Shown in pieces: positions 7,226-14,035 of a stretch of DNA of 30,578 bases. Below the pieces are notes generated by a model. It worked only from the letters and a program-made list of their open reading frames with translations, did not search any database and had not been told where the DNA came from. Made by a program: the position numbers and the translations under genes. Each line of letters starts with the position of its first letter. Within the stretch, counting starts at the first letter, position 1. The stretch lies in IMG/VR virus record IMGVR_UViG_3300010354_000372, positions 1 to 30,578 of that record. One strand, given 5' to 3'. Source of the stretch: a virus.

Positions 7226-8575
7226 TCAATAAATGCGAATGCCAGTGCTACGGCCAGCGCCGGCATGAAGTGGGTTGAACTCACGCCACACTAGGTAGCC
7301 CAGTGCATCGTTCATGTGATCAAACCCTGCATCCTTATCTGGTTCGCCCTTATCGGTGTAGCACTGTAGCTCTAGGCATTCGATCAACCGCTTGCAGGTG
7401 TGCGATACCTGTAGCCGCACTTGGCCTTTGCCGTTTTCCAGCAAAGCTTGAACAGCAGCCACGCGATCACGGACGGGAGGATTTGCTTTTGGTGACTGGT
7501 TAGACATGCCATAGGATTCAAGGATGTTGATATCAGTTTGGCTTGCATTAGTGCTGCGGTTGCCGCCGCTGGCGTCTGGGTAAACGTACATCCGACGATT
7601 AGGGTACCGACTAGCGATTTGCTGCGCTAAGGCATCGGTATCATGCGCACCGCTGATCTCATCGATGATTAGCAGGTTATTGCCGAGTCGTATCGCGATA
7701 ACTGCTGACATGTTGCCGATGTTAAAGTCAACGCCAATGCGTAGCGGCTCGTCGTCAGTATCAGGCAGATCGCTGGTTACATGTTTAATGCGATCAAAGC
7801 GATCGTATACCTGACCGGCAGTGAGGTTAACGAACTCGCCATCTAGGTAAGCGCGTAGCAGGCTTGGGTCGTAGTTTGCTTCTAGACGTTCGATGAAGTC
7901 TGGCGGCAGGTGTGGGTTATCTGCGGTGCGCATCTTGATCAGATGCCGATCAGGTCTAGCTTTAGCTTCATCGCTGCCGAAGGTATTCCACATCCAGCGG
8001 AAGCCTTCTGGTGTTGATGCAGCGCCAAATTGACGGACGTTACCAGATCGCAAACGACCAAGGATTTTAGGAAATGCCTTGTTGGCAATGCTGGGCGTTA
8101 CGGTATCGATCTCATCTGCTAGCACCCATGCAAGGTTCAAGCCGATAATGCGGCTCCAGTTCTCAAAGCTACGGCATAGGATTTTGGTATCACCGCCTGG
8201 CAGGTGCAGCATGTACTCAGGCAACGGTGACGCCCTAAAGGTATACGGAATCTCGTATGCCTCTAGAAAGCTTTCAAAGTCCGTCTGCCAAATGTCGCGG
8301 ATCAGCGGGCCGGTTGGTTCCATTACGGCGCCAATGAAACCTTGATTGGCTGCGGCCAGCATTACCGCTTTAGCGCATAGGGCACGGGTTTTACCAGCGC
8401 CATAACCAGCTGAGATACCAAGTATCTGCGTGCTGGTGTCATCTACAAAGGCAAGTTGGCCGGGGTGTAGGTCAGCGCGGATGCGAGTTAACAGATCAGG
8501 GACATCAATATCACCATTGCCGTAATTAAGTTGCTGCAGGACGCTGCCAGTAGGTGCTGTAGCAAGGATGCTCAC
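7226..8575 (-). CDS. terL: Terminase large subunit
   Basis: About 449 residues; the ATP-driven motor and nuclease that packages phage DNA. GTG at 8575 overlaps the small-terminase stop as GTGA; a TTG at 8581 is the alternative. Walker A SAGYGAGKT lies near residue 55, Walker B WVLADEID near 150, and the coupling motif AASTPEG near 185. The C-terminal RNase H-like nuclease shows acidic residues in GVDFNIGN (about 283), YPDASGG (about 334) and the GFDHMNDALGY block (about 419-423). All motifs are intact, so it should be functional. It ends just before the cyAbrB promoter. Confidence 0.93.
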   Translation of the reverse strand: MSILATAPTGSVLQQLNYGNGDIDVPDLLTRIRADLHPGQLAFVDDTSTQILGISAGYGAGKTRALCAKAVMLAAANQGFIGAVMEPTGPLIRDIWQTDFESFLEAYEIPYTFRASPLPEYMLHLPGGDTKILCRSFENWSRIIGLNLAWVLADEIDTVTPSIANKAFPKILGRLRSGNVRQFGAASTPEGFRWMWNTFGSDEAKARPDRHLIKMRTADNPHLPPDFIERLEANYDPSLLRAYLDGEFVNLTAGQVYDRFDRIKHVTSDLPDTDDEPLRIGVDFNIGNMSAVIAIRLGNNLLIIDEISGAHDTDALAQQIASRYPNRRMYVYPDASGGNRSTNASQTDINILESYGMSNQSPKANPPVRDRVAAVQALLENGKGQVRLQVSHTCKRLIECLELQCYTDKGEPDKDAGFDHMNDALGYLVWREFNPLHAGAGRSTGIRIY

Positions 8576-8895
8576 GAGCAAAGCTGCGCCAGTTTTGCAG
8601 CGGTGTTAATGGCACCGAGTGCGATGTGATATTGACCGGCTCGGCGTGCTTCCATCTGGAGGGTGGAGCACTGACTAAGCAGATCAGCGATCATCTGGGG
8701 GCGTTCGATGTCCCAGTCGGCCTTGAGCTTGTCGCGTGCAACTCGCAGGTAAAGATCGCAGGCGTCGTCTTTGACCCCCCAGTTTTCCCGGGCGTAGCGG
8801 ATGCAATCTGACCGCCGACCGCCGGACGCAATGATGCGTGCGAAGCGTTCAGCGCGTTCAAGGGTTTCTTGTTTTGGGCCTCTGGGGGCTGCCAT
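8572..8895 (-). CDS. Putative terminase small subunit
   Basis: A 107-residue protein whose ATG overlaps the methyltransferase stop (TGATG) and whose stop overlaps the large-terminase start. The N-terminal helix-turn-helix-like segment (GRRSDCIRYARENWGVKDDA) and the following amphipathic helices (MIADLLSQCSTLQMEARRAG, then YHIALGAINTAAKLAQL) match the small-terminase plan of a DNA-binding HTH plus an oligomerisation region. The assignment rests on this plan and on position immediately before terL. Confidence 0.75.
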   Translation of the reverse strand: MAAPRGPKQETLERAERFARIIASGGRRSDCIRYARENWGVKDDACDLYLRVARDKLKADWDIERPQMIADLLSQCSTLQMEARRAGQYHIALGAINTAAKLAQLCS

Positions 8896-10079
8896 CAGGC
8901 TGATTCCTGTTGCTCCGAGAAGTGGTCGGTGGAGGGTATGCAGACGGCGGTGTTACCGGTGAAGTCTTCCCAGCGCTTGACGATGACGTCGCAGTAGGCG
9001 GGGTCGAGTTCCATCATGCGGCAGTGTCGTGAAGTCTTCTCGCAAGCGATGAGGGTGGTGCCTGAGCCGCCGAACAGGTCAACGATGAGCTGGCCAGGCT
9101 TAGTGTCTTTCTCAATGGCACGAACAGGAAGCTCGCAGGGTTTTTGAGTTGGATGCGCTTTTAAGTGCTCATCGGTCATATGTATGCGGCGGACAAACCA
9201 CAGCTCTTTCTTAGCTTTGGGGTATCGCCAGCACAGCTCAAAGGATGAGCCAAAGACCTTGTTTTCGTCTTCTGAGTGAGCTTCGGCCCAGACGAGAGTT
9301 GAACCTTGATCCCAGATTGGAATTGAGTTGCAGAAATAGTCTGCGCCCCAGATATACCAGACAGGTGACGGCAACAGACGCATCATTGCGCCAGCGTCAA
9401 AGGGCTTGTCGTCGTCGTGAACAGGCTTGTAGGACTTGGTTGAAGTCCCCATTTTTGAGTAGTCGGTATCTAAGTTCATTCCATAAGGCGGATCTGTAAA
9501 TACCATGTCCGCCTTCTTGCCATCCATGAGGCTTTCAACGTGCTGGACGTTGGTGGAGTCACCACAGAGCAGGCGATGGTTGCCGAGGATCCAGAGGTCA
9601 CCGGGCTTTGTCGTCGGTTCCTGTGGAACCTCCGGGACCTCATCGGGGTCAGTGTTGCCTTCAACAGGCTCTAGCTGCTCGGCATCGTTAAGCAGGGCAT
9701 CTAGGTCTTCTGGCTCAAACCACGGTTCTAGATCGTGTTCTTCACTGAGTTGGCGCAGCATCTCATTGTCCCATTCGGACAGATCCGATGTGCGGTTATC
9801 AGCAAGAGCAAGACCTACCTTTTCGTCTTCGGATAGGCCAGCGCGACGTACGGCGATGAGTTCGTCACCTTCTGCTTCAATAACGCGGACTTTATTGATA
9901 CCAGCCTTTTTAGCACCTTCTACGGTGCCATTACCTGCAAGGATGCGCCCGTCTTCATCAATGACGATGCTGCGGGCTGCACCGTAACGCTTCAGGGATT
10001 CAGCGATCAATGTAGCCGAGCGATCAGTACGTCGCCGTGCATTTTTATGATCTGATTTTAGATCTTTGATGGAAGCCAT
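8895..10079 (-). CDS. ParB-like nuclease domain fused to a beta-class DNA methyltransferase
   Basis: A 394-residue protein. Residues about 1-100 are a ParB/Srx-like domain (the GRILAGNGTVEGAKKAG block is its core). Residues about 155-385 are a DNA N6-adenine/N4-cytosine methyltransferase: catalytic DPPY at 196-199, HPTQKP at 309-314 and the AdoMet-binding DLFGGSGTT at 334-342. The catalytic motif before the AdoMet motif defines the beta class. The linker is acidic (EPVEGNTDPDEVPEVPQEP). No partner restriction gene is visible, so it is an orphan methyltransferase that may protect phage DNA from host restriction or mark it for packaging. Codon use looks richer in G/C third positions than the adjacent clamp gene, hinting at a separate origin. 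Confidence 0.88.
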   Translation of the reverse strand: MASIKDLKSDHKNARRRTDRSATLIAESLKRYGAARSIVIDEDGRILAGNGTVEGAKKAGINKVRVIEAEGDELIAVRRAGLSEDEKVGLALADNRTSDLSEWDNEMLRQLSEEHDLEPWFEPEDLDALLNDAEQLEPVEGNTDPDEVPEVPQEPTTKPGDLWILGNHRLLCGDSTNVQHVESLMDGKKADMVFTDPPYGMNLDTDYSKMGTSTKSYKPVHDDDKPFDAGAMMRLLPSPVWYIWGADYFCNSIPIWDQGSTLVWAEAHSEDENKVFGSSFELCWRYPKAKKELWFVRRIHMTDEHLKAHPTQKPCELPVRAIEKDTKPGQLIVDLFGGSGTTLIACEKTSRHCRMMELDPAYCDVIVKRWEDFTGNTAVCIPSTDHFSEQQESA

Positions 10080-11167
10080 GCTCGCACCTGTACTGGCATG
10101 ATGAGGTAAGTTTGACTGATATCTGTATCGACTGGCGTGATAAGGAATGGTGTGGTTGGGGTGTTAGCTGATAGGGTGACCTGTTGAGATGGCATGGCTT
10201 TTAATGCATCTTGCAGGTAAGCAGCATTTACGGCAATGGTTAGGTGATCGCCTGTTGTAGTGATGGGTAGGGTTTCACTGCCATTGCCGAGTTCTACATC
10301 AGCTGTGATAGCAAGGGTATCGGCGATGGCGAGTTTAATGATGTTGTTATGGGTATCTGCGAGGATGCTAGCGCGTTGCACTGCATTAAGCAATGCCTTG
10401 CGATCTACGGTGCAGGTAGTTGTGAAGGTATCAGGGATGAGTTTAGTGTAATCAGGGTATGCACCATCCAGGATACGTGAGGTGATGGTAGTTTGATCAG
10501 TTGCTAGGCGAACGTAAGCATTATCAGCAGTAACGGTGATGTCACCGTTTAGGTGCTGCAGTTCGCGTAGCGTGGTGGCTGGGATGGTGATAGCAGGCGT
10601 TTCGGCAAATGGCGCGGATCCGTATACAGACAGGCGATGACCATCAGTTGCAGCGGCCTGGATGCCATCAGGATCTAGGGCGATGTTAATACCTTGCAGC
10701 AGCTGCTTAGATTCATCACGACTAGCAGCGTGAGCGGTAGCGGTGATAGCAGCTTGAAGGTTAGCGCGTGGGATGGTAACAGGCGTTGACTTAGTGTCAG
10801 GCGCGATGATATCAGGCCAATCTGCGGGGTCTAATGCAGTGAGACTATATTCGTTAGCAGCGGTAGCTAATACGACGCGGCTACCGGATACAGCGATTGT
10901 TATTGCTTCGTTGGATGGAAGTTTAGCAACGAGCGGTGCTAGAAGAGCGTAGGGTACAGCAGTGGCACCGTCTGTTGTTATTGCAGCAGCGATTGTGGTA
11001 CTAATTGCTAGTTTAAGATCGTAACCAGATAGTGTAAGTGTACCGTTTGGGCTAGCGGTAAGCAGTACGGTAGCGAGGATTGGATGCGTGGTGCGTGTCG
11101 TCTGTACAGCGGATCGGATTGTAGCAAGTGCTACATTTAGATCCGATTGTGAGGTGACGATGTTCAT
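10058..11167 (-). CDS. dnaN: DNA polymerase III sliding clamp (beta subunit)
   Basis: A 369-residue protein, near the usual 366-375 for bacterial beta clamps. N-terminal SQSDLNVALATIRSAVQTTR, the middle-domain block AATDGHRLSVYGS (near residue 180) and the C-terminal YLIMPV are typical. All three clamp domains are present. The C-terminus extends about nine residues past the place where the E. coli clamp stops (its last residues are MPMRL); most of this extra tail is coded by the 22 bases that overlap the methyltransferase gene. Expected to tether host or phage polymerase to DNA. ATG at 11167 overlaps the RHH gene stop by four bases. Confidence 0.92.
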   Translation of the reverse strand: MNIVTSQSDLNVALATIRSAVQTTRTTHPILATVLLTASPNGTLTLSGYDLKLAISTTIAAAITTDGATAVPYALLAPLVAKLPSNEAITIAVSGSRVVLATAANEYSLTALDPADWPDIIAPDTKSTPVTIPRANLQAAITATAHAASRDESKQLLQGINIALDPDGIQAAATDGHRLSVYGSAPFAETPAITIPATTLRELQHLNGDITVTADNAYVRLATDQTTITSRILDGAYPDYTKLIPDTFTTTCTVDRKALLNAVQRASILADTHNNIIKLAIADTLAITADVELGNGSETLPITTTGDHLTIAVNAAYLQDALKAMPSQQVTLSANTPTTPFLITPVDTDISQTYLIMPVQVRAWLPSKI

Positions 11168-11430
11168 TGTTGTGGTGTGGCGAGGATTTTAACAGCAATC
11201 GCAGCTGCCTGTTCAGCGTGCAGCTTGGAGATGATACCACCTAATTGGCGGTAGATTTCTGTACTAAGTCGATGATAAGTATTAAGGTTAACAACAACAG
11301 GTTGTTGCGCGGTTGTTGCATTACGAATTAGCTGCCTGAGGCATTCAGCGCGGTTGATACCACGCGCTTGGGCTAGCAGGTCGATACCGGCTGCTTCATC
11401 ATCCGGCAGGCGTAGCTTCAGTTCACGCAT
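11164..11430 (-). CDS. Ribbon-helix-helix DNA-binding protein
   Basis: An 88-residue protein. Its N-terminus (MRELKLRLPDDEAAGIDLLA, then ARGINRAECLRQLIRNA) is a clear RHH/CopG-type domain: one beta strand followed by two helices, normally a dimer that reads DNA with the strand. The C-terminal half is helical (TYHRLSTEIYRQLGGIISKL). It lies directly upstream of dnaN with a 4-base overlap. A local repressor or replication accessory factor is possible. No antitoxin partner is visible beside it. Confidence 0.75.
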   Translation of the reverse strand: MRELKLRLPDDEAAGIDLLAQARGINRAECLRQLIRNATTAQQPVVVNLNTYHRLSTEIYRQLGGIISKLHAEQAAAIAVKILATPQQ

Positions 11431-11615
11431 GATGCACGATCAAGATCGCGGATAATAGCATCCAATTCGTCTTGTAGCATGCGTCGATCAACGGATGATA
11501 ATGGCTTGCATTCTTCTTGACAGTTATCAAGAATTGCAGCAGAGCGATGACGTGCCTTAAATAAATAGGACAGCAGATCATCAATAACGGGTTCGTTGCG
11601 TGATGTAGTTTGCAT
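11418..11615 (-). CDS. Small hypothetical protein
   Basis: A 65-residue acidic protein (MQTTSRNEPVIDDLLSYLFK, then LSSVDRRMLQDELDAIIRDL), predicted all-helical. It overlaps the RHH gene by 13 bases and belongs to the same tight minus-strand operon. No domain recognised. Confidence 0.6.
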   Translation of the reverse strand: MQTTSRNEPVIDDLLSYLFKARHRSAAILDNCQEECKPLSSVDRRMLQDELDAIIRDLDRASCVN

Positions 11616-11620
11616 GGTAA

Positions 11621-11797
11621 TTAGAAATCAATGTAATCGTCGACGGTTATATCGCGCAGGAGGTTGCGATAACCATCAGGGTTAATGCTGCCAGGTGGTG
11701 GGTTATCAAATTGATCAATGGTGGCGCGGTTTGTATCAATAAGGCGCTGCAGGATTTTACGCGCGCCATCTTCAGTGCTAAGGCGTCTTAGGGTCAT
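11621..11797 (-). CDS. Small hypothetical protein
   Basis: A 58-residue protein. ATG at 11797 overlaps the upstream stop (ATGA), preferred over a GTG three codons earlier. The LQRLIDTNRATIDQFDNPPP segment followed by GYRNLLRD looks like a conserved phage motif, but I cannot name the family. Helical with a Pro-rich turn. Confidence 0.65.
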   Translation of the reverse strand: MTLRRLSTEDGARKILQRLIDTNRATIDQFDNPPPGSINPDGYRNLLRDITVDDYIDF

Positions 11798-12090
11798 TCT
11801 GTCCACCGAGTGGCTTTGTATTCAGTATCAGCAGCAGGATGCAAAACAAAGCGCCCTAGGGTAATGCTATCAACAGGTGGACAGTAGGTGCAGTATCTAC
11901 CTAACTCATCGTATTTACCAAGGGGGTAAGGATAAGCGCTGCGTTGTTGTTTGGCTTCAATTTGATTCAACGCGGATTCAAAATCTAACGCCTGGATAGC
12001 TACATAAGTAGGTGGTGTACTTTCTTTGGCATTTTTTGAAACGACAGCAAATACAAACCGGTTTACAGCTTGGGTGTCAAAGAGCTTCAT
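11794..12090 (-). CDS. Hypothetical protein
   Basis: A 98-residue protein starting MKLFDTQAVNRFVFAVVSKN, with strands and helices (TYVAIQALDFESALNQIEAK) and a YCTYCPPVDS segment carrying two cysteines. The first half has the feel of the small alpha/beta modules that many phages code among early genes. Function unknown; tight neighbours on both sides. Confidence 0.65.
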   Translation of the reverse strand: MKLFDTQAVNRFVFAVVSKNAKESTPPTYVAIQALDFESALNQIEAKQQRSAYPYPLGKYDELGRYCTYCPPVDSITLGRFVLHPAADTEYKATRWTE

Positions 12091-12093
12091 GGG

Positions 12094-12618
12094 TCACCAA
12101 AGGTAGGACGGGTCAGGCTGTGCGGCGGCGTGGTCCTCGAGCAGGACGCTGTACCTGCCGTCTCTAAGCCACCGGAAGGCGTCTGGGAGCTTGTAGTCCC
12201 ACTCACAGGCCATAGCGTCCTTCACGGCCCTCTGAGCGGCTTCTAGGAGCCTCTCAGGGGCTTCATGCTTCACAGCTGCCTGCCACTGCTCCCAAGCCTT
12301 TGCCTTCGACTGCGCTGGCACCTTCCGTGGGCATGCCTGATACGCCGCCCAGAACGCCTCAAACTCAGGCGTCGCTTTTGTTCGTTTCCGACTTTTATTT
12401 GTTTTTCTTGGTTTTATTTCTAAAGAAGAAGAAGAATTAGAAGTAGAAGAAGAAGTAGAAGGAGGCCCGGCTTCGCTCGGTCCTCCTAGGGTAACAGGCG
12501 TGTCAAGTGCCCGATCGATCAAAAGGCAGAGAAAGCCCTTCCTGTCTAGGTAGTTGGGCATTGCAGCCGTAATCCGGGCTTCAAGGTCATCAGGGATCTG
12601 GATGCGTAATTCTGGCAT
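12094..12618 (-). CDS. RHH-like N-terminus plus replication-initiation-like C-terminal domain
   Basis: A 174-residue protein in three parts. Residues 1-42 (MPELRIQIPDDLEARITAAM, then LDRKGFLCLLIDRALD) look like a ribbon-helix-helix DNA-binding module. Residues about 48-82 are a Ser/Thr-rich linker and a basic patch (KPRKTNKSRKRTKA). Residues about 84-160 (FEAFWAAYQACPRKVPAQSK, ending LPDAFRWLRDGRY) match a C-terminal domain common in phage replication-initiation or helicase-loader-like proteins. A DNA-binding replication accessory role is plausible but unproven. The ATG has GGAG four bases upstream. The linker is coded by an almost pure TCT/ACT repeat. Confidence 0.68.
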   Translation of the reverse strand: MPELRIQIPDDLEARITAAMPNYLDRKGFLCLLIDRALDTPVTLGGPSEAGPPSTSSSTSNSSSSLEIKPRKTNKSRKRTKATPEFEAFWAAYQACPRKVPAQSKAKAWEQWQAAVKHEAPERLLEAAQRAVKDAMACEWDYKLPDAFRWLRDGRYSVLLEDHAAAQPDPSYLW

Positions 12619-12636
12619 GGGTCTCCGTTCAAACGA

Positions 12637-12652
12637 CGAGCGTCGCCGCTCG
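12637..12652 (-). repeat. GC-rich hairpin with GCGA tetraloop in the leader
   Basis: On the minus strand CGAGCG-GCGA-CGCTCG forms a perfect 6-bp stem with a GNRA-type loop, 19 bases upstream of the gene starting at 12618. Several more GGCGAG copies surround it (12653-12720). There is no U tract, so it is not a classic terminator. It could be an operator for the RHH-like protein made just downstream, or a mRNA leader structure. Confidence 0.35.
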
Positions 12653-12704
12653 CTCGCCGTAACGTACCACTCACTCGCCGCTCTGTCACCATGTTTCTGG
12701 CGAG

Positions 12705-12941
12705 TTAATGGCGAGGCCCGCCAGAATCCTGGAAATAGCCCCCTATGGTCTGCTCATTTTGCTGCGTAAGGCGTGCTGCTAGCGCCTCATGGCGCTGGTG
12801 GGCATAGGTGCCATACGACGGTGCGCGGCCATCCCATAGCGCTGCCTCGTCTGCCTCCAGCAGCGCCTCCAGCTCATCGTTGATCGCCTTCGTTACCGCC
12901 AGGTCAGTCACCAGCAGCTGCAGCAGGTACTCGCGATCCAT
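12705..12941 (-). CDS. Small hypothetical protein
   Basis: A 78-residue protein starting MDREYLLQLLVTDLAVTKAI. It is acidic and helical (NDELEALLEADEAALWDGRA), then AHQRHEALAARLTQQNEQ. ATG at 12941 is preferred over a longer form starting at 12992, because the longer one would run into the divergent RusA gene. It heads the minus-strand unit. No domain recognised. Confidence 0.6.
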   Translation of the reverse strand: MDREYLLQLLVTDLAVTKAINDELEALLEADEAALWDGRAPSYGTYAHQRHEALAARLTQQNEQTIGGYFQDSGGPRH

Positions 12942-12943
12942 GG

Positions 12944-12972
12944 TTGGCAATGGTGGTAGTCGGTGGTACGGT
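12944..12972 (+). promoter_or_regulatory. Weak putative promoter before RusA
   Basis: TTGGCA (12944-12949), a 17-bp spacer and TACGGT (12967-12972). The predicted start falls almost on the RusA ATG at 12980, which would give a leaderless mRNA. The -10 matches consensus poorly. Offered only because this 38-base divergent gap should contain some control. Confidence 0.25.
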
Positions 12973-12979
12973 ACACGGC

Positions 12980-13417
12980 ATGAGGGATGCAATCCACCTA
13001 GCGATCAACGGCATCGAACCAGCGCCGCAGGGCAGCAAGCGGCACGTTGGTGGTGGCCGGATGGTTGAATCCAGCAAGCGCGTAGCGCCATGGCGTGAGG
13101 CGATCAGGCAGGAGGCTGTAGCAAGCGGCATTGCACTGGTTACAGATGCCGTATCGGTGTCGGTTGTATTTCGATTTCTGCGACCAGCAGGTCATTACAA
13201 AAAGGACGGCAGCCTGAAGCCAAATGCACCGGTGCATCTGACGACAAGACGCGGCGACCTGGACAAACTGCTGCGTAGCACGCTGGATGGGTTGACCGGT
13301 GCGCTACTGGCTGATGACGCGCTGGTGGTAAGCATTACGGCTAGCAAGCGGTATGCGGTAGGCAGCGAGCTGCCAGGCGCGGCGCTAACCATCATCCCGC
13401 TAGGCGCTGATCGCTGA
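12980..13417 (+). CDS. rusA: RusA-family Holliday junction resolvase
   Basis: A 145-residue endodeoxyribonuclease that cuts four-way DNA junctions. The start is ATG at 12980; an in-frame upstream ATG at 12944 would overlap the divergent gene's start region. The RusA signature is at residues about 91-123: RGDLDKLLRSTLDGL, then ADDALVV and ASKRY, with the conserved Asp residues (D93, D103, D112/D113) and Lys residues (K96, K123). The N-terminal NGIEPAPQGSKRHV segment is also typical. Works with the exonuclease and annealing protein downstream to process replication and recombination intermediates. Its stop overlaps the next ORF as TGATG. Confidence 0.88.
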   Translation: MRDAIHLAINGIEPAPQGSKRHVGGGRMVESSKRVAPWREAIRQEAVASGIALVTDAVSVSVVFRFLRPAGHYKKDGSLKPNAPVHLTTRRGDLDKLLRSTLDGLTGALLADDALVVSITASKRYAVGSELPGAALTIIPLGADR

Positions 13418-13599
13418 TGCGCGTGCTGGTTGCATGTGAATACAGCGGCCGTGTACGTGATGCATTTCGGCGTCGCGGCCATGACGCATGGAGCTGCGAC
13501 CTACTGGAATGCGAAGGCGATGCCAGCTGGCATTTGCAGCAGCTTGCCACGGGCTTGGGGGAATCAGGCGTCCCATTTCCCATGGCCAGGGGGGTGTAG
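13417..13599 (+). pseudogene. Truncated DNA methyltransferase-like ORF (N-terminal remnant)
   Basis: A 60-codon ORF beginning MRVLVACEYSGRVRDAFRRR, then GHDAWSCDLLECEG and WHLQ. This matches the first 40 or so residues of a phage family usually annotated as DNA (cytosine) methyltransferase, whose full members run past 150 residues. After WHLQ the reading turns to unrelated sequence and stops at TAG. The catalytic part (in the family a PP-C or DPP-type motif follows) is absent, and no frame downstream restores it. ATG overlaps the RusA stop (TGATG). Either a deletion scar or a short protein kept for another reason. Confidence 0.65.
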
Positions 13600-13625
13600 G
13601 TGTCTCATTTCCCATAGCGATGGGG
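13570..13625 (+). repeat. Imperfect 23-bp direct repeat pair with inner hairpin
   Basis: GTCCCATTTCCCATGGCC (from 13570) and GTCTCATTTCCCATAGCG (from 13602) are two near-identical copies 32 bases apart, both followed by GGGG within a few bases. The second copy contains CCCAT-AGCG-ATGGG, a 5-bp inverted repeat. They straddle the stop codon of the truncated methyltransferase ORF. Could be operator sites or the footprint of a recombination event. Confidence 0.45.
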
Positions 13626-13840
13626 TGGCCGAACACTGCCGGCTGCAACCTTCCAGCTGAGCCTATGCCAATCCCTAATCCGTCCCTAGGGTTGCACGGG
13701 GTGGGCAGGGGTGGTAACCTCTAGGGCATGGGGCGGACGGAAGCACCCCGGCGCAAGCCACAAGGAGCCTCCCCCGGTAACGCCGCAGTACGGCCGGGTC
13801 ACCAATCGAGCGGCACCTATCAACATCCTGCTTCTCAGCC
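13600..13840 (+). other. 240-base noncoding control region
   Basis: The longest gap without a convincing gene in the window. It holds the second direct repeat (13602-13625), a candidate promoter (13692-13720) and a GC-rich hairpin at 13773-13798 (CCCG, a 5-base bulge, GCCG, loop CAGTA, CGGC, CGGG). A 45-codon ORF from 13728 exists but is Pro/Ser/Gly-rich and overlaps the next gene, so it is not called. No tRNA-like cloverleaf or long AT-rich stretch was seen. Confidence 0.5.
13692..13720 (+). promoter_or_regulatory. Putative promoter upstream of the membrane-HTH gene
   Basis: TTGCAC (13692-13697), a 17-bp spacer, TAACCT (13715-13720). It is flanked by CCCTAGGG (13684-13691) and CTCTAGGG (13719-13726), which could be paired operator half-sites. 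The predicted transcript would begin near 13727 with a leader of about 115 bases containing the 13773-13798 hairpin. Confidence 0.4.
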
Positions 13841-14035
13841 ATGTTCACCACCGCACTCCTGGTGATCTGGAAGCTGCTTATCCCATTGCTAGTCGTGATC
13901 GCTGTGATCGACTGGCTGACCGCTTCCAATGATCGCCGCATCCTGATCCTGCGTCGCACTGGCCTCAGTCAGCGTCAGATTGCAGAACGCCTCAACATCA
14001 CCACCTACCGCGTCCGTAAGGCGCTTGCATCATGA
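13841..14035 (+). CDS. Membrane-anchored helix-turn-helix protein
   Basis: A 64-residue protein. Residues about 5-27 (ALLVIWKLLIPLLVVIAVID) form one strong membrane helix. Residues about 33-62 (ILRRTGLSQRQIAERLNITT, then YRVRKAL) are a sigma-region-4/LuxR-like helix-turn-helix. A DNA-binding domain tethered to the membrane could hold phage DNA at the membrane or sense membrane state. I recall similar small proteins in cyanophages but know no function. It is the first gene after the control region and overlaps the next gene by four bases (ATGA). No Shine-Dalgarno sequence is visible. Confidence 0.75.
   Translation: MFTTALLVIWKLLIPLLVVIAVIDWLTASNDRRILILRRTGLSQRQIAERLNITTYRVRKALAS

Noticed and set aside
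11164-11615. Toxin-antitoxin pair (RHH protein plus small neighbour)
   Set aside because: The neighbour has no toxin motif, and both sit in a long overlapping operon rather than as a two-gene unit.
13400-13648. Minus-strand ORFs opposite the truncated methyltransferase
   Set aside because: Low-complexity Pro/Trp/Ser-rich peptides; the plus-strand frame has a recognisable family start.
13728-13865. 45-codon ORF starting just at the predicted transcript start of the 13692 promoter
   Set aside because: Pro/Ser/Gly-rich, no Shine-Dalgarno, overlaps the membrane-HTH gene start; reads like noncoding GC-rich DNA.
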